Below, one piece after another: positions 10,576 to 20,543 of a stretch of 64,000 nucleotides of DNA. The position numbers were made by a program, and so were the translations under genes. The notes beneath the pieces are model-generated. The model ran no database searches and was not told the origin of the DNA. It saw nothing but the letters and a program-made list of their open reading frames with translations. Source of the stretch: Cinnamomum chago (taxonomy: Eukaryota; Streptophyta; Magnoliopsida; Laurales; Lauraceae); contig CP142451.1 of assembly GCA_038049695.1 (NCBI GenBank), forward strand, positions 71,316,001-71,380,000, in the 5' to 3' direction. Every line of letters starts with the position of its first letter. The first letter of the stretch is position 1.

Positions 10576-11095
10576 ATTGGGACCGAAAATGGGGGGGGGG
10601 GGCTTTTGGAGGCGGGAGTGGGAAAAAAGAAAGGTGGAACTTTACCGACGTTTATATTTCGTCGCAAAAAATGAATTTTTGTCGGTAAAAATTATTTTAT
10701 TTTTATTATTTAAAAGCAAGTAAAAAAGTCTATCAACCTTTATCGACATTTTCTATTTAACGTCAGTAATAAATTTTCCGACTCTAATTTTCGTCGGGAA
10801 AAAAAATTTGTCGATAAAGGACTCCAATTTTTAATTTTCATAAAAAAAATTAAACATTACCGACGTTTTACACAAAACATCGCGCAATTTTCATTTTACC
10901 GACGTCATAAAATTCGTCGATAATGTTTAATTTTATTTTTAGGAATGTTTATTTTCCCTAAAATGGAGTTAATAATAAAATTGAACTTTGCCGACGGTTT
11001 TCAACGAAACGTCACTAAAATTCGATTTTACCGACATTTTCTAATTTGTCGGTAATAATCTCCGATTTTTACTTTTCCTAAAATTAGACCGAGAG
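10576..11095. repeat. CACTA internal ACCGACG-type repeats
   Basis: Scattered TTTACCGACGTTTT and CGTCGGTAA units, many with one or two changes, lie between two GA-rich modules. A poly-G run of about 12 bases sits at 10590-10601. The organisation resembles a subterminal region placed internally. Confidence 0.65.
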
Positions 11096-11275
11096 AGCGA
11101 GAGAGCAAAGAGAGACCAACAAATCAGAGAGAGACCGACAGATCGAAGAGAGCGAGAAATCGGAGAGATCAGAGAGGGTAAGAGAGAGAGCAGAGAGAGT
11201 AGAGAGAGAGAGGGAGAGAGAGAGAGGAGAAAAGAGGGCTTTTGGGTGGCGGGAGAGGGAAAAAACAACAGGGCT
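11096..11275 (+). repeat. Second GA-rich module
   Basis: GAGAGAGCGAGAGAGC-type purine repeats are followed by GAGGGCTTTTGGGTGGCGGGAG, parallel to 10535-10630. It is probably a duplicate of the first module. Confidence 0.7.
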
Positions 11276-11375
11276 TTACCGACGTTTTAAATTAAATGTC
11301 GGTAATAAATTTCCCGACGCTAATTTTTGTCGGTAAAAAAAATCCGTCGGTAAAAGTCTCTGATTTTAAAAAATT

Positions 11376-11575
11376 CGTTTGGAATGGGAAACGGCCCCCG
11401 AAAAAATCGGAAACCGGCAAGAGCACTTCGCTCGAGGGTATAGTAACTTGTAGGAACTGACGGTTCGCAAATAAGACTCTCGGTTAGAGAATTAGAAGCG
11501 AAAACATCGGATTTTCCAACACTTAGGCTCGAAAACAGCCCGCCGGAAGTCCGGAACGGGAAATTGCCGCTAGAA
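11376..11575 (-). repeat. Single inverted copy of the 172-bp unit
   Basis: Read on the minus strand, this segment repeats the unit of the 3496-5765 array: GAGCCTAAGTGTTGGAAAAT, then TCTAACCGAGAGTC, then ACCCTCGAGCGAAGTGCTC. One inverted unit therefore lies about 6 kb away from the array, on the other arm of the CACTA element. Confidence 0.8.
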
Positions 11576-11604
11576 AAATTGATAAAAGCGTCGGCAAAAC
11601 ACAT

Positions 11605-11631
11605 CACTAAAAGTGCAAGTTGTTGTAGTGT
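11605..11631 (-). repeat. Internal CACTA-type terminus
   Basis: The bases end in GTGCAAGTTGTTGTAGTG, which inverted reads CACTACAACAACTTGCACTTT. It matches the true right end at 13343 at most positions. A third, degraded terminus-like string (AAAGTGCAGTTTGTTCTA) ends near 12245. These are either ends of CACTA copies nested in this one or duplicated termini. Confidence 0.6.
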
Positions 11632-12050
11632 CCAGCTTTGAAAATGGAAGCAAGTTATTTGCACCACAATCATTATCGTCATGACAATCATCATCAAAGT
11701 CTACATATATAAACATATTATATTAGATCTTTTATAATGAATAACTGTACAAGTCGGATTTGAAGAATTTGATCCTCCTTCCGTGATCCAAAGGGCCCTA
11801 TAGTGGATGGATGGATGGATTTTATATAGATGGCGAATGTCGATACAAAACATGGGATCCAGACTTTTTGCACTCATGCATTCTACTCGGACACTCGTGT
11901 CCTTAACCAGCTGAGGTATAGCTGGGGATGAATGAATTCTATTTTACTACCACCATGTTACCTTGAAAGAAGCGTTACCGTCGATCAATGAATTAGATTA
12001 TGAAGATGTATTACAGGTTTCTTTAAGAACTCTACAAGTCGGATTTCAGT
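11632..12050. other. CACTA interior, unassigned, with a 14-bp direct repeat
   Basis: No gene is recognised. TACAAGTCGGATTT occurs at 11748-11761 and again at 12033-12046, bracketing about 270 bp that includes a (GGAT)n run near 11805. The bracketed part may be a small insertion, but no terminal inverted repeats were found. Confidence 0.4.
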
Positions 12051-13343
12051 CAAGCTATAGACTTTTACCTACGTTTTCTGTAAAATGTCGGTAAAAGTTG
12101 GATTTTTAGCGATGTTTTCCTAAAAACGTCGGTAAAAGTCTGATTTTTAGCTACAAAATTATATACGTCGGTAAAGAGTACTCTTTACCGACGAATTTAT
12201 AAAATCGTCGCTAAAAAACGTCGCTAAAAGTGCAGTTTGTTCTAACCAAAGAAAGTAGGAAAGGCTTTAAGTTTCAATACACCACCTGAAACTCACCGTG
12301 CTATTGCAGTCTCTGTTTTTTCCATTCGCCCCTTGCAGGAAGCGTGGTTCAACTTCCTCTATTGAGCTCGACTTTCATTTTTTATTTTTTTCAGTGAGTT
12401 TGGTTTTTTTATTAGTTCCCTCTGGTTTTTTTAGTACCTACCCTACCCCATCTTCCTCCCTGTTCCTCTTCTTCTTAGTTTTTAATACCCACTTCTGTTT
12501 CCGGTGATGAAGTATGAAATGGGTTGTCACTAAGAATGAAAATCAGATCCATCTCTCAAATACCATGGAAACCAGGGACGACGCGAAGTTATATACGGTG
12601 CGCAAAGAGATGATAGGGTCACTCAATATTTTTTTGAGCGACGCTATCGTCAGTTGGAATAAAAAATTAAAAAAATAAAAATGTGGTGGGAAGACCAATG
12701 AGGTGTTGCACATTTTGTCAAGACTCTTCGGGATAAATGGCTATATTTAGGGAATTTTTCAGTAAAATCCTCTTAAATTTAATATTGAAAATCAACCTTT
12801 TACAGACGTTTCTTAATCTTTTTTACAAATAAAACATGGCTTAATTTTTTTACAAATTTAAGATTGGAAAAAATGGCTTAATTTTTTTTCCTTTTCCTAA
12901 AAATATAATTTAATTTTAAAATTAACCTTTACCGATGTTTTATAAAACGTCGTCAAAAGTATGTTTTTTACTTTTCCTATTAATATAATATAATTTGAAA
13001 ATTAACCTTTACCGACATTTTTTCTAAAAAATGTCGGTAAAATATATACTTTACCGACGTTTTTACAAAAAACGTCGGTAAAATTTACTTTTACCGACGT
13101 TTTATAGAACGTCGATAAAAGTATGTATTTTTATTTTTCCTTTACTTATGATATAATTTTCAAAAATAGCCTTTACCGACATTTTTGTTAAAAACGTCGG
13201 TAAAAGGCATACTTTTACCGATGTTTTCATTGAAACGTCGGTAAAATGTTAGTTTTTACAGAAGAAATAATATGCGTCGGTAAAGAGTACTCTTTACCGA
13301 CGAATTTATGAAAACGTCGCTAAAAGTGCAATTTCTTGTAGTG
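12051..13343. repeat. CACTA right subterminal repeats
   Basis: ACCGACG and CGTCGGT units fill 12051-12230 and 12780-13343. Between them, 12247-12770 holds unassigned sequence with a 69-codon open frame at 12298-12507 that I do not recognise. The words GAGTACTCTTTACCGACGAA and AAAACGTCGCTAAAAGTGCA occur both before 12245 and before 13343, again pointing to a duplicated terminus. The block ends in the terminal inverted repeat. Confidence 0.8.
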
Positions 13344-13506
13344 GTTGCTGAAGGTTTGTTAGGATTTAACTATTTATGATTTTCGAAGTTAATGAGAAGA
13401 TTATGAATATTTTTATCCAAACACTATTGTGGTACATTCTCACCCGAAGAGAATTATAGTTATTTCTTCTGCAATTGTAGTAACGCTCTTGACTGGGACC
13501 TCACCA
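13344..13506 (+). repeat. gypsy-1 5' LTR, right part
   Basis: The sequence resumes with GTTGCTGAAGG and runs to ACCTCACCA, matching 17919-18079 of the 3' LTR with few changes. The first three bases are the right copy of the CACTA target duplication. Confidence 0.88.
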
Positions 13507-13508
13507 AT

Positions 13509-13521
13509 TGGTATCAGAGCC
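13509..13521 (+). promoter_or_regulatory. gypsy-1 primer-binding site
   Basis: TGGTATCAGAGCC starts two bases after the LTR end. It is the well-known plant retroelement primer site complementary to the 3' end of initiator methionine tRNA. Confidence 0.85.
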
Positions 13522-13528
13522 TGCTGCA

Positions 13529-14551
13529 ATGACTACTAACAAGGAACGCATTGAGAGTCTGGAGGCGGGACTCGGTGGTTTGTAGGCAGGGATGGACCGG
13601 ATGGAACTCGGCGTCGCTGACAAGTTCCACCACCTTAAGGAGACTATCAATCGCCTCTTGGAAGCTTTGTTTTCCAACAAGGAGGGTTCTTCCCCGTCAC
13701 CACAACCCCAATGACCGTGACGGTCATTCTCGCAACAACCGGGAGGACAATCGCAATGAGACAGAGGGTGGCCGGCCAGTCTTTTCCTCCAAAATGGCTA
13801 AGCGCGAATTTCCACGGTTCACGACCCAACAGTATGGTTCAACCGCGTGGACCAATTCTTCGAGTTTCAAGGCACCACCAACGCGCAGAAAGTTGCATTG
13901 GCATCCTTCCATCTCGAGGGTGACGCCAATCAATGGTGGCAATGGTTGCGGCAAGCCTATAGAGAGGAAGGGCGAGTTGCCACAAGCGAGATCTTTGAAG
14001 AAGAGCTTTGGGCACGGTTTGGACCCACGGAATGCGAAGACTTCGATGAAGCATTGTCGAGGGTCCGGCAGGTGGGTTCCTTACGGGACTATCAAAAAGA
14101 ATTTGAGAGGTTGGGCAACCGAGTTCATGGATGGACTCAAAAGGCGCTGGTGGGCACTTTTATGGGTGGATTGAAGACTGAAATATCTGATGCCGTTCGT
14201 ATGTTCAAACCGAGAACCTTGAAGGAGGCTATTAGTTTGGCACGAATGAAGGATGAGCAGTTAATGCGGCAACGGAAATTCATGCGTCCAACTCTACCTT
14301 CCCACACTCCATTGGCACTCCAACCTCCACCAAAATCCGCTTCATTATCTCCGATGAAAAGATTGACGCGGGATGAAATGCAGAGACGGCGTGCACAAGG
14401 ACTTTGTTTCAATTGCGACGAGAAGTTCACAGCTGGACATGAGTGTCGAGGTCCACAGCTACTACTGATGGAGAGTTACACCGAGCGTGACAATGTCATT
14501 TGCGAGGATGTGATCGAAGATACTATTGTGGAGGAAAACGTTGGAAATTAA
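13529..14551 (+). pseudogene. gypsy-1 gag, broken
   Basis: Gag builds the cytoplasmic particle that packages element RNA. The start ATG at 13529 lies just after the primer site and opens MTTNKERIESLEAGLGG. A TAG stops it at codon 19, and a later frame change near 13700-13850 precedes the well-kept part. From about 13847 the frame encodes FFEFQGTTNAQKVALASFHL, the retrotransposon gag core, and ends in a zinc-knuckle-like string CFNCDEKFTAGHEC (about 14403-14445). The frame closes at 14551. The sequence type resembles gag of plant chromoviruses, although no chromodomain survives at the 3' end to confirm this. Confidence 0.8.
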
Positions 14552-14581
14552 GCTGAGCCAGAAATTTTCCTCCATGCACTA

Positions 14582-15023
14582 ATGGGCTGGTCCACTCCAC
14601 GCACCATGCGAGTCACAGCACGCATAGGCCATCACAATCTCATAGTGCTTATCGATAGTGGGTCAACCCATAATTTTATCTGTTCAAAGATTGCAGACGA
14701 GCTTCAGTTACCGGTGATTCCTACAGAGCCTTTCACTGTACGAGTAGCGGATGGTAATCGACTACAATGTCAAGGTTGGTTCGAGCAAGTCCAGATTAGC
14801 CTCCAAGACATTCCCTTTTCCCTGACTCTTTATTCTTTGCCTCTCACGGGGCTTGATCTTGTTCTTGGGGTACAATGGCTTGAGCAACTCGGACCCGTGG
14901 TGTGTAATTGGCAGAAAAGGACGATGGAATTCCAGTGGAAGGAACACGCCAGAAAGCTACAAGGGTCGGATACTCAGGCTATCCAATCAGCATCTCTCAA
15001 AGCCGTGTCCAAAGAAGTCCTAA
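14582..15023 (+). pseudogene. gypsy-1 aspartic protease
   Basis: The frame holds the retropepsin motif LIDSGSTHNF at about 14647-14680, with catalytic Asp in DSG, followed by the GLDLVLGVQWL stretch typical of plant gypsy protease. It runs on past 15020 in a frame different from that of reverse transcriptase, so one frameshift lies near 15010-15030. The protease would release gag and pol products in the particle. Confidence 0.8.
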
Positions 15024-17290
15024 ATGGCTGCTCCACTTTTGCAATTTATTTGCAGTCCATTGAAGAAGGGTCGGCCTACAATACAGACAGATATGCAGAC
15101 AATTATCGATGCCTTTGCTGATATTTTTAGCGAGCCCATACAATTACCTCCAGCTTGTGAGGTGGACCATTGCATCTCTCTCAAAGAAGGTACTAAGCCC
15201 ATTAATGTGCGGCGCTACAGGTATACCTATTTTCAAAAAGCTGAAATTGAAACACAAGTTCATGACATGCTTAAATTGGGGCTTATCAAACCTAGCACTA
15301 GTCCTTTCTCTTCGCCTGTTTTGTTAGTAAAAAAAAAAGATGGCACTTGGCCTTTTTGTACTGACTATAGGGCCCTTAATGCCATAACTATTAAAGACCG
15401 ATTTCCAATTCCCATTGTTGATGATATGCTTGATGAGCTCCATGGAGCTGCTTATTTTACAAAATTAGATTTACGAGCTGGGTACCATCAAGTACGAGTA
15501 AAACCCTAAGACACTCACAAAACTGCTTTCCGTACCCACAATGGCCATTATGAATACATGGTCATGCCATTTGGTCTTTGCAATGCTCCTTCTACTTTTC
15601 AGGCTCTTATGAATTCTATTTTCCGTCCTTATCTTCGTAAATTCATATTAGTCTTTTTCGATGACATCTTGATTTATAGCCCCAGTTACACCATGCATCT
15701 TGAACATGTGACAACGGCTTTTGAAATTTTAAGGCAACATCAATTTTTTCTCAAGGCCAGTAAGTGCGCATTTGGGCAACAAGAGCTCGTTGTGACTAGC
15801 CATGGGGTCAAGGTTGATCAAAACAAGGTTATGACAATGGTCAATTGGCCTAGGCCGAACACTATTTCAGATTTACATGGATTTCTGGGTCTTACAGGTT
15901 ATTATAGAAAGTTTGTCCATAACTATGGTATTTTAGCACGACCCCTCACACACCTGTTATAAAAAGGGCAATTCGGGTGGAGCAACGAGGCAGAAGAAGC
16001 TTTCCTTACTCTTAAGCAAGCCATGACTACCACCCCCATTCTCACTATGGCAAATTTTGAGGAGCCATTTACTATTGAAACTGATGCTTCTGGTGATGGT
16101 ATAGGTGCAGTCTTGACACAACAGGGTCGCCCTATTGCCTTTATGAGTCGAGGGCTCGGAGTCACCAAGCTCTCTTGGTCGACTTATGCCAATGAAATGC
16201 TTGCTATCATTCACGCAGTGCGGACTTGGCAGCCATATCTTCTGGGCAAGAAATTCTTTATCCAAACGGATCAACGCAGCCTTCAGTATCTATTGGAGCA
16301 ACGCATTGTGACCCCAGAACAACAGAAGTGGATGGCAAAGCTGCTCGGATATGACTATGAAATTATATATCGCCCAGGACGAGAAAATTCAGCTGCGGAT
16401 GCACTATCACGAGTGCCTGGGAGTCCTATTCTTCATGCTTTAACAATGCCGCAGGTGAGCTTATGGGATGAGATCAGATCAGCCTCAAATGGGCATCCGT
16501 ATATTGCACACATTTCCAAACAGACTCAATCCAATCTGGGGAAGCCTTACACTTGGAGAAACGGGCTTGTCTTCTTCAAAACAAGAGTCGTAGTGCCACC
16601 CAACACTCCAATAGTTGGCCAGCTGCTTAAGGAGTTTCATGATATAAGAAGGGGAGGACATTTCTGTATATTGGGGACATTCAAACGACTCTCATGGCAA
16701 TTTTATTGGCCCTCCATGCACCGTACGGTCAAAGAATATGTCCAGTCATGCGAGACATGCCAGAGGAACAAGGCTGATAATCTATCGCCCGTGCGGCTCC
16801 TTCAACCTTTTCCAATTCGTTGCCAAGTATGGGATGACATCACCATGGATTTCATTGAAGGCCTTCCTTCCTCACATGGCCGGAATACCATTCTAGTAGT
16901 GGTTGATCTCTTGAGCAAATATGCCCATTTCTTGGCCCTATCACATCCCCTCACTGCAAAGATAGTCGCAGAAAAATTTGTAGAAGGCGTCATGAAGTTG
17001 CATGGAATGCCACGTTCCATAGTTAGTGACCGAGATCCTATATTCATTAGTAACTTCTAGCAAGAATTCTTCAAGTTATCCGGCACTCAATTGCGCATGA
17101 GCTCGGCGTACCACCCTCAAACGGATGGACCGTCCGAAGTCGTCAATTGTTGTTTGGAGCAGTATCTCTGATGCTTTGTTCATCAACAACCGCAGCAATG
17201 GAGCTCTTTCCTTCCTTGGGCGGAACTGTGGTACAACACAGGTTATCACTCATCTGCAGGCATGAGTCCTTTACAGGCCCTTTATGGGCT
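15024..17290 (+). pseudogene. gypsy-1 reverse transcriptase, RNase H and integrase
   Basis: One frame holds the whole unit with in-frame stops at about 15508 (TAA), 15960 (TAA), 17058 (TAG) and near 17169 (TGA). Reverse transcriptase shows KKKDGTWPFCTDYRALN and the catalytic FFDD box (about 15655). RNase H shows ETDASGDGIGAVL (about 16080) and DQRSLQYLL. Integrase shows the zinc-binding ETCQRNKAD part (about 16752), the core Asp residues in DDITMDFIEGLP and SDRDPIF, and the third acidic residue after HPQTDGPSE. The unit stops at ALYG near 17285, before any chromodomain. Reading has few frame changes, so the copy is moderately old. Confidence 0.88.
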
Positions 17291-17295
17291 ATTAC

Positions 17296-17640
17296 TGTTA
17301 AGTACTATGGACCACCACAAACTCTACATTGGTATGATATTGTCCACTTTGGGCCTAAGCCCTCATGGATTTGCTTTTGGACTCTACCCAAAAGGCCTCA
17401 TACCAATAGAGTACTTAGTCCTACTTATATGCCCATGATCTTTCCCATTTCTAGCCGATGTGGGACTTTGGTTGCACATCCCCAACAATCCTCCCCTCAA
17501 ACAAAGGACCATATCTCTTTGGATATTTTTACCGGGCCTCCCCTCAAACGATCATCCATCCGTCCGCTCCATCGAGGAGAGCCAACTCGAGAGCCTCACC
17601 ACGGATCCACCAATCGTGAGTACCGCACTTTGCTGGTACA
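17296..17640 (+). mobile_element. LTR-like segment of a small (TRIM-like) element, inferred
   Basis: Immediately after integrase the sequence changes to TGTTAAGTACTATGGACCAC and ends GCTGGTACA, with GCCTAAGCCCTCATGG and GCCGATGTGGGAC inside. I remember similar wording from short, non-coding LTRs in several plants, but cannot verify it here. No 5-bp duplication is visible. It replaces the expected integrase tail, chromodomain and polypurine tract of gypsy-1, so a deletion accompanied or followed its arrival. Confidence 0.45.
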
Positions 17641-17665
17641 CTACCACGAAGAACCCAACTTGCCA

Positions 17666-18079
17666 TGAGGAAGAATCCAAAGTATCTTGCATAGGACACG
17701 TGTGCAAGCACATGCAGAGGGCTTGTTGCACAGACCAGGGGAGAATTAGTCAACTTACAAAATAATGGGAGTAGCAACGGCCATATGCAGTGTGGATAAG
17801 TCTAAGTAGGAATAGGACAAAATAAAGCAGTCGTTCCATCCTATTCGCATTTCTGTTTATTAGTTTGTTATTTTTAATTTGCATTGTAACGTTATGGGCC
17901 TTTAGCTTCGGCTGCAGTTGCTGAAGGTTTGTTAGGATTTAGCTATTTATGATTTTCGAAGTTAATGAGAAGATTATGAATATTTTTATCAAAACACTAT
18001 TGTGGTACATTCTCACCCGAAGAGAATTAAAGCTATTTCTTCTACAATTGTAGTAACGCTCTTGACTGGGACCTCACCA
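17666..18079 (+). repeat. gypsy-1 3' LTR
   Basis: The 414-bp copy starts TGAGGAAGAATCC and ends ACCTCACCA. It lacks the CACTA insertion and so provides the empty-site allele. No good polypurine tract precedes it, in line with the deletion described for the segment to its left. Confidence 0.85.
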
Positions 18080-19191
18080 GTGTGTAGGCAAATTTCTTTA
18101 ACCAATTCTCTTCATTCTTCCTGAGCTCCATTATCTTGGACAAGAATTTCATCTCCCAACCCTGGAGCTTGAGAATTCTCATGTTCCTCAAAATCTCAGA
18201 TGTCGCTTTCATAAGTGCATCTTTAGAATTCATCAACTTATCCTGATACTTCTCTTGGAACTTCCCCAATGGGAAATTTGCCAACATAAATACGACAGTG
18301 GCCACCAAAGCAGAGACCAAAGCTAACCTGAGGTTCTTGTACAGGATCAACGGAGCAAGAATGATTTGAAAAGGGATCATCCAAGTATCATGCAAAAGCC
18401 AACCGAATTCCCCAATCTGTTCAGCATCGACGGTCATGACATTGATAATTTCTCCAGATGTGTGGCTTGGCGTCGATTTGCTTGACAGTGATAGTCCCTT
18501 CTTGTATAGCATTGCGACCAGTGCTGCTCGGACCCTTAGCCGGGCCTGTTGCACTCCAAAGAACTAGTGCCTCTATGAAAGGCACTCGACGAGCTTCGGA
18601 ATGACAAATGCAGAGACCAGAGCATACCCCTCATGCTCATATTGTCGTCGACCATGGAGGTATCGCACAAAGGTATCAATCAAGTAGGGACCAACACAAG
18701 AACTAGAAGTGTTAGAAATGCAAGAGATCCTGTCAATAGGAGTTCTTTCCACACTGAAAAGAGTAGTGCGTTCACCAGTTTGAGTGTTCCTACTGCATTA
18801 CTATCGGTCCTACAATTAGAATCACTGGTGCTGCTATCACTACTGCTCCTACAGGACTCTTCAAGCTTGTTATGGAAAACATGGAACACGCTGTTAGCGC
18901 TATCAACATCTGCGAGCTTAAGAATGTCATCAAGATCTAATGTTTTTTTTTGTTACCAAGTTTCATCAAAAGGCCCATCCAAGAGTATGAAAGGATGCTT
19001 AGAAGACCGGCATCTGCATAAGGAGTTACCTCACAGGGTCTAACATCATTAGTAACATTCAAAAGAGGTTCTTCAAGAAGATGAGTCACTTCTTCTTTCC
19101 TTTTTCCAACAAATGCAGCATAACAAAGGAGAAAATTGAACAGAACAGACCCAACATCCAAAACCCATAAATGGGTTGGCAGAATTCCAGG
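18080..19191 (-). pseudogene. ABCC transporter pseudogene, block C: linker and TMD1
   Basis: Reading down from 19191 the minus strand encodes an end-of-TMD0 helix (VLFNFLLCYAAFVGKRK), the cytosolic linker with EEPLLN and VTPYADAGLLSILSYSW, then LGNKK. A frame change follows the long A-run near 18946-18955. Next come SLVVLVPTYLIDTFV-type TMD1 helices in shifted frames (18860-18560). The best part is 18554-18080, with SGEIINVMTVDAEQIGEFGW, AT-rich helix LALVSALVATVVFML and the strongly conserved SEILRNMRILKLQGWEMKFL. It ends at LKKFAYT, where gypsy-1 interrupts. The next residues in block D start AYIYGLVTF, so about a dozen residues of the family consensus are missing at the junction. Confidence 0.88.
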
Positions 19192-19949
19192 TGTAAGTGC
19201 CTAAATATTAAGGACTTGGATAAATGGATGTTTAGTTTATGATGGTGCCATAAAGCTTGTTTGGGAAAGATTAACCGCCTGGAACCTGAAAAGGAGAGAG
19301 GAAAAGAAAGGTCAGAGGCCTAGGCTGCTATCAGCCGGAGGCACTCTGAAGCCTACGTTAGCGCAGTCACTAGACAAAGGATGGGTGAGTAAGGAAGGAG
19401 AGAATGCATAATAAGGGCATATATGATCGTCTGTGTTTTTGGGTTTACCTTATGCATATATATAAAGGAGGGCTCCTTCCATGAAGGTAGGTAGAGGCAC
19501 TATCCTGTTATCCCACGCCATGCTTCCTTAATGGCGGTTAGTGGGGAAACGTCCCATCGGATCATGCACCGAATCCTCGTACTAATGTGGAGGTGATTGC
19601 CTGATAAGGCTAGCCTCTTATCATAGTCCAGCGCCCATCTTGTCTGTCAGCACGTTCTGCAATGCAGTCGTAGCGTTATGGGGTACAATTATGACCTTGT
19701 GCTCATCCTAGTTAGTAATGCCGAGCTGAGGATGATGCCAAGACGGACATGTCATGGCATTGTTGCCGAGACCGAGATGAGGCTAGTTGGTACCTTTACC
19801 GAAGCTAGCTCAAGTTGGATGCCAGCTAGCACTGTTGCCGAGCTGAATGTGATACTCCTGCCAAGCTTGGATATCGAGATTAAGAAAAGCTAAGTCGGTA
19901 ATGTTACCAAGATTAGTGTAATATTGCTTTTAGGGGAAGCCTCCACACA
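19192..19949 (-). repeat. Tat-A 3' LTR
   Basis: The 758-bp copy starts TGTAAGTGCCTAAA and ends CCTCCACACA, matching 42546-43304 closely. On the minus strand the purine-rich string just before it (19950-19965, inverted GAGCTAGGTGGCAA) fits a polypurine tract. Confidence 0.88.
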
Positions 19950-20272
19950 ATTGCCACCTAGCTCTTGACCTCGTAGAGTTCTCCAACTCTGAGGTCGGGA
20001 GCTAAGTGATATGACTGAAGAGTCCTGGGAATTTAATTCACATCACATCTTTAATGTCGGTTCCTTTGCCCGAGGTAATCGATAACACGCTGCCGTCGCC
20101 TCGTCTGCCTAAGGTAATTAATAGGGTGTTTTGAATCATTGCAGGAAATGAACTGGCGGCACCACATGTCGTCATTTGGTTGGCTGCTCAATTAATTTAA
20201 AGTGACGCGTGTGACTTCCGAGGCAACGCTTAGCATGTGCGTCTTTCAAAATTTGAAAAGGGCGCCTTATCT

Positions 20273-20283
20273 TCTATATATAG
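20273..20283 (+). promoter_or_regulatory. Candidate TATA box for the Tat-A antisense frame
   Basis: CTATATATAGG stands about 270 bases before the plus-strand ATG at 20544, followed 20 to 35 bases later by a CT-rich, CA-containing stretch that could be the start site. Its placement suggests that the accessory frame has its own promoter, independent of the LTR on the other strand. Confidence 0.45.
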
Positions 20284-20543
20284 GGGTTTCCCCTTTCTCT
20301 TCTCACTTTCGCCTTGCATTCGTTCAGAAGAATTTTTGCAGAGGAAGAACTTCTTACTATTAGCTTTTTCCTATCAGAGTCCGGTGTTTTTAGGATCCCT
20401 CTTTACCGTTGTAAGTCTTCGCCTGCCCTTCTTTCTTTTGTTCTGAGACCTCTCTAGGTTCTCCTCCGCCCTGTTCCGTCTAGGGTCTTTGGTGCCTTCT
20501 CGATCCCTTGCCCCTTTTTCCCCAAATCTTCTCATATTCAGAT

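Larger units (their letters stand above)
2041..13343. mobile_element. CACTA (En/Spm-type) transposon, non-autonomous
   Basis: The left end reads CACTATAAGAAACGGCACTT, and the right end is the inverted form of CACTACAAGAAATTGCACTT. These are the terminal motif of CACTA elements. The 3-bp duplication GTT flanks it at 2038-2040 and 13344-13346. The uninterrupted 3' LTR of the host retrotransposon shows the empty site (GCAGTTGCTGAAGG), which proves the boundaries. Both subterminal regions are filled with direct and inverted ACCGACG units, as is usual in this superfamily. No TNPA or TNPD-like transposase is recognisable, so it would depend on a partner. It carries a host exon fragment, a 172-bp array and a solo LTR. 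Confidence 0.92.
1779..18079 (+). mobile_element. Ty3-gypsy element (gypsy-1), chromovirus-like, with a nested CACTA
   Basis: The element has two LTRs, split at 1779-2040 plus 13344-13506 on the left and whole at 17666-18079 on the right. A tRNA primer-binding site follows the left LTR. The gag-protease-RT-RNase H-integrase order puts integrase last, which defines Ty3-gypsy. Without the CACTA insertion it is about 5.0 kb. It sits inside the ABCC sequence between blocks C and D, in the opposite orientation. No 5-bp duplication is clean at the edges, but TGTAGGC occurs near both junctions (1767-1773 and about 18083-18089), which may be its decayed remnant. The end of integrase and the polypurine tract appear to be replaced by an unrelated LTR-like segment at 17296-17640. 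Confidence 0.85.

Noticed and set aside
18633..19043. Plus-strand frame of 136 codons
   Set aside because: It is the shadow of the ABCC transporter on the minus strand.
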